Shown here: positions 21,946 through 24,282 of the stretch, piece after piece
Position numbering within the stretch: the stretch's first letter is position 1
Layout of the letters: each line of letters begins with the position of its first letter
Source: an uncultured Oscillospiraceae bacterium
GTDB lineage: Bacteria; Bacillota_A; Clostridia; Oscillospirales; Oscillospiraceae
Assembly: GCA_944387755.1 (NCBI GenBank)
Contig: CALXGC010000139.1
Location: 1 to 24,282 of the forward strand
Direction: 5' to 3'
Length of the DNA: 24,282 bases
Translations under genes and position numbers: made by a program
Notes under the pieces: generated by a model
What the model saw: the letters and a program-made list of their open reading frames with translations, nothing else
What the model was told of the DNA's origin: nothing
Database searches by the model: none

Positions 21946-22764
21946 TTGGTCAAACGGATTTTGGTGGCGGTGGTTCTGGCGCCGCTGTTTCTCGTCATAC
22001 TCCTGTTTCCGAACCCGGCGGGGCTGGCTGTGCTGATGGCGGCCATCTGCGCCCTGGCGTCCTTCGAGCTGCTCCGGGCCACCGGCGTGGCCCACCACAA
22101 CGGCATGTATGCCGTCACCGCGCTCTCCGCGGCGGCCATCCCGATAGGGGTGTGGCTGGGGCGCGGCCATGAGGCGCTTCAAATCTGCGCCCTGGTGCTG
22201 ATGATTGTGGTGTTCTGGATTGCCATCTGCCTGTATGACATGGAGCGGGCCGTGCGCTTTGAGGACGTGCTGGTCTGCCTGTTTGGAGGCGCGATGATCC
22301 CCTGGGCCCTGTCCGCCCTGGTGGAGCTGCGGAACATGGAGCAGGGGCAGTTTCTGGTGCTTCTGCCTGTGATCTGCGCCTTTTTGACCGACGGCGGGGC
22401 CTATTTTGCCGGCGTCTTTTTGGGAAAGCACCGGGGCGTCACCCGCGTCAGCCCCAACAAGTCGGTGGAGGGCTACATCGGCGGCATTCTGTCCGGGGCG
22501 GTCTTTCTGCTGCTCTATGGGGCGGCGCTGCGGCAGTTTGCCGGAATCGACGCGTCCCTGCCTGTGATGGCCGTCTACGGCCTGGTGGGCAGCGCCGTCA
22601 CGGAGCTGGGCGACCTGTCCTTCTCCTTTGTCAAGCGGCAATTCGGCGTCAAGGACTATGGCACGCTGCTCCCCGGCCACGGGGGAATGCTGGACCGGTT
22701 CGACTCCATGGTATTTGCCGCGCCGGCTCTGATGCTTCTGGTGGAGCTGTGTCCCCCCTTCTGA
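21946..22764 (+). CDS. cdsA: Phosphatidate cytidylyltransferase
   Basis: A 272-residue integral membrane enzyme that makes CDP-diacylglycerol from phosphatidic acid and CTP. The family signature is intact near the C-terminus: SFVKRQFGVKDYG, LLPGHGGMLDRFDS, with the metal-binding Asp residues. Several hydrophobic helices precede it. A TTG start at 21946 is chosen since GGAGG (21932-21936) is nine bases upstream and the product then begins MVKRILVAVVLAPLF; the frame also runs open upstream inside uppS, where it is not expected to be coding. Normally dxr follows at once; here an extra segment of about 1.17 kb intervenes. Confidence 0.94.
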   Translation: MVKRILVAVVLAPLFLVILLFPNPAGLAVLMAAICALASFELLRATGVAHHNGMYAVTALSAAAIPIGVWLGRGHEALQICALVLMIVVFWIAICLYDMERAVRFEDVLVCLFGGAMIPWALSALVELRNMEQGQFLVLLPVICAFLTDGGAYFAGVFLGKHRGVTRVSPNKSVEGYIGGILSGAVFLLLYGAALRQFAGIDASLPVMAVYGLVGSAVTELGDLSFSFVKRQFGVKDYGTLLPGHGGMLDRFDSMVFAAPALMLLVELCPPF

Positions 22765-22830
22765 CCTACTTTCTTTGGAAAAGAAAGTAGGCAAAGACAC
22801 TTTCTGCGAAACTGCGTTTCGCCCCTGGAC
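22765..22830. repeat. Double-hairpin repeat, left boundary of the cdsA-dxr insertion
   Basis: CCTACTTTCTTT (22765-22776) pairs with AAAGAAAGTAGG (22780-22791), followed by GCAAAGACACTTTC and a second hairpin GCGAAA/TTTCGC (22806-22822). The same two-hairpin arrangement recurs in inverse orientation at 23860-23923. Confidence 0.65.
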
Positions 22831-22861
22831 CGACCGATATTTTAGATTACAGGAGCAAAAC

Positions 22862-23134
22862 ATGAGAGAAATCCTGAAAAAGACACGCGGGATGCTGATC
22901 GTAGACATTCTGTTTCTTGCTGCGCTTCTTCTCCCGAGAAGTAGGGAGAATGTAACGGCGATGGTGATGTATGCCTGTTGCCTTGCTGTGCTGACGGCTC
23001 TTAGTTTGATCGAGAATGCGAAGAATACCAAGCGTTCGGAAGCGGAACAAGAAGAGAGTACTGGCATGAAAGTCGGGTACTATATTGGAATTCTATTTTG
23101 CATTGCTGGAGGCATTTTTGTAATTCTCGGCTAA
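22862..23134 (+). CDS. Small hypothetical membrane protein (90 aa)
   Basis: ATG 22862 follows AGGAG (22851-22855). The product has three hydrophobic segments (GMLIVDILFLAALLLP, VTAMVMYACCLAVLTALSLI, VGYYIGILFCIAGGIFVIL) and a charged central loop (NAKNTKRSEAEQEES). I recognise no family. Codons end in A or T far more often than in neighbouring genes, suggesting recent acquisition. It lies inside the segment separating cdsA from dxr. Confidence 0.65.
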   Translation: MREILKKTRGMLIVDILFLAALLLPRSRENVTAMVMYACCLAVLTALSLIENAKNTKRSEAEQEESTGMKVGYYIGILFCIAGGIFVILG

Positions 23135-23352
23135 ACTTATCAGAACCAATTTCTTATCCCGTTCTTATGGCAGCTACTGCAGCTGTATGAATGAATGGAA
23201 TATCCCTCAAAACTTCGTTTCTCGAAGGAAAGGGGACCCATCGCGATTCTCACGCGCATTCGATTTTCTTGTCTCATTGGCGTAAAAATGGACCTGTATC
23301 AAGCAAAAGAGAGGTTTGTGCTCTCGTAGTATAAGAAAGGATGGGAGAGGCT
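23135..23352. other. AT-rich non-coding spacer in the cdsA-dxr insertion
   Basis: No gene is seen. A dyad GCAGCT/CAGCTG-type site lies near 23171-23185. CAAAACTTCGTTT near 23208-23220 resembles the second hairpin of the boundary repeats and may be a partial third copy. TATAAG at 23330-23335 is a possible -10 box but is too near the next start codon to be convincing. Confidence 0.45.
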
Positions 23353-23859
23353 ATGCTGGGCTCGACAGGGAACCGGGCGGCCAGGATCGGGAAAAAGGGA
23401 AAAGTCCTCATTGGAATTGCCGTTCTTGCGGCGGCAGCCGCCGTATTTTTTCAGAGCAGACCCATGTTCAGGGAGGAGAACAACCCCCGTGTGGAATTCA
23501 TCCAAGCGGAAATCGGACAGGGCGGGGAGAGCTACTCCTGCGACATTCCGGGAGAGGAGATCTCCGATGAGCTAAGCGACGCTCTGGTCTCCCTGTTCCT
23601 GGATGCGGAGATGAGAAACAGGCTGCTTCCCCGCCCCCAGAACTACTACATAGAGGATGGCTCCGTTTATCTTTTCATCCGTGTGTCTCTGGAGCAGGCA
23701 GAAGATTTGTCCATGATCGTGAATCTCAGCAACCGTCCCGATTTCAGCTCCGCGCAGTTTGGAGACACCCACTACCGCATCGTCGATGAGCAGGCGCTGT
23801 ATCAGGAGGTCTATGACCTGCTGGACGATGTCCTGCCCGCCTATGCGGTCCCGTGGTAA
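23353..23859 (+). CDS. Hypothetical membrane-anchored protein (168 aa)
   Basis: ATG 23353 has GGGAG five bases upstream; ATG 23341, four codons earlier, has AAGAAAGG directly against it, which is too close. The N-terminus is basic (GNRAARIGKKGK), then one hydrophobic helix VLIGIAVLAAAAAVFF, then about 135 mostly acidic soluble residues, so an extracytoplasmic protein with an N-terminal anchor is likely. There is no lipobox or recognised domain. The C-terminal part alternates strands and helices (YYIEDGSVYLFIRVSL, QALYQEVYDLLDDVLPAY). It is GC-richer than the 90-residue protein before it. Confidence 0.7.
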   Translation: MLGSTGNRAARIGKKGKVLIGIAVLAAAAAVFFQSRPMFREENNPRVEFIQAEIGQGGESYSCDIPGEEISDELSDALVSLFLDAEMRNRLLPRPQNYYIEDGSVYLFIRVSLEQAEDLSMIVNLSNRPDFSSAQFGDTHYRIVDEQALYQEVYDLLDDVLPAYAVPW

Positions 23860-23923
23860 GCACAGAAGCAAAACGAAGTTTTGCGCCACAGTTCTTTTGC
23901 TTCTTTTCTTACAAGAAAAGAAG
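23860..23923. repeat. Double-hairpin repeat, right boundary of the cdsA-dxr insertion (inverse orientation)
   Basis: GCAAAAC (23868-23874) pairs with GTTTTGC (23878-23884); then CTTCTTTTCTT (23900-23910) pairs with AAGAAAAGAAG (23913-23923). Read on the minus strand, the order and spacing resemble the repeat at 22765-22830. Confidence 0.65.
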
Positions 23924-23939
23924 AGAGAGGAGGGTGCGT

Positions 23940-24282
23940 ATGAGCAGACGCATTTCGATTTTAGGTTCCACAGGGTCCATTGGGCGGCAGTCACTGGAGG
24001 TGATTGCCGCCTGCGGCATGACCGTGGGAGCTTTGACGGCCAACGCCAGTGTGGAGCGCATGGAGGAACAGGTCCGGCAGTTCCAGCCGGAGCTGGCAGT
24101 CATGATGGACGAGAAGGCCGCCGCCGATTTGAAGGTCCGGCTGGCGGACACCAAGACCCGGGTGGCCTCCGGCATGGAGGGCCTGGTGGAGGCGGCGGAG
24201 CTGCCCTCCGCCGACACGGTGATCACCGCGGTGGTGGGCATGATCGGCCTGCGGCCCACCATGGCCGCCATCCGGGAGGGAA
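23940..24282 (+). CDS. dxr: 1-deoxy-D-xylulose 5-phosphate reductoisomerase, N-terminal part (3' end outside window)
   Basis: AGGAGGG (23928-23934) lies five bases before ATG 23940, and the frame runs open to the window end. The start MSRRISILGSTGSIGRQSLEVI holds the NADPH-binding GSTGSIG of Dxr; TVGALTANASVERMEEQVRQFQPELAVM and SADTVITAVVGMIGLRPTMAAI continue the Rossmann domain. The enzyme makes methylerythritol phosphate, committing carbon to the MEP isoprenoid pathway, whose product feeds UppS encoded upstream. About 114 of roughly 380 residues are present. The ribosome site lies just after the boundary repeat, so the repeat may affect its expression. Confidence 0.95.
   Translation, partial: MSRRISILGSTGSIGRQSLEVIAACGMTVGALTANASVERMEEQVRQFQPELAVMMDEKAAADLKVRLADTKTRVASGMEGLVEAAELPSADTVITAVVGMIGLRPTMAAIREG

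Noticed and set aside
1..24282. CRISPR arrays, tRNA or rRNA genes, transposases, integrases
   Set aside because: I saw no regularly spaced direct repeats, no tRNA-like cloverleaf and no transposase or integrase motifs.

Overview
The window is GC-rich DNA, probably from a gut-type Firmicute of the Clostridia, most likely Oscillospiraceae (the Flavonifractor/Lawsonibacter neighbourhood). The evidence is AGGAGG-type ribosome sites, TTGACA/TATAAT promoters, a YtrA-type GntR/ABC operon, a stand-alone sodium-pump decarboxylase beta/gamma pair, two Gram-positive-style riboswitches with intrinsic terminators, and the pyrH-frr-uppS-cdsA-dxr order. The placement is inferred; there is no rRNA or other marker gene.

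Left part (1-8846). The 3' end of valS is followed by a terminator and a short MITE/REP-like palindromic element. A self-regulated ytrA-type operon comes next (GntR regulator, ABC ATPase, ABC-2 permease, possibly a 51-residue membrane peptide). After it are a small hypothetical gene and an HD-domain hydrolase. A yybP-ykoY (Mn2+) riboswitch precedes oadB and a tiny oadG-like gene. A PaaI-type thioesterase follows, then a lysine riboswitch controlling an NhaC-family transporter, and a 54-residue acidic protein.

Centre (8871-14730). This is the most interesting part: a compact three-gene operon bounded by a perfect 26-bp palindrome upstream and a strong bidirectional terminator downstream. It encodes (i) an 884-residue protein with two RNA-polymerase alpha-CTD-like helix-hairpin-helix domains and a sigma-70 region-4-like HTH, (ii) a ParB-like protein with a DGNRR motif, and (iii) a SNF2-like helicase with recognisable motifs I, II, III and VI. 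I cannot name a described system with this composition. Its gene content (transcription-apparatus mimic, ParB fold, DNA translocase) resembles a defence or mobile-element-control module.

Right part (14735-24282). A flavin-reductase-family gene and an AEC transporter lie on the minus strand. A metal module follows: a free-standing HMA protein, a P1B-type ATPase lacking its own HMA domain, and a convergent ZIP transporter. The last block is pyrH-frr-uppS-cdsA and the start of dxr. Between cdsA and dxr sits an extra segment of about 1.1 kb with two unrecognised small membrane-associated proteins, bounded by related double-hairpin repeats in opposite orientation; it looks like an insertion into a normally tight operon.
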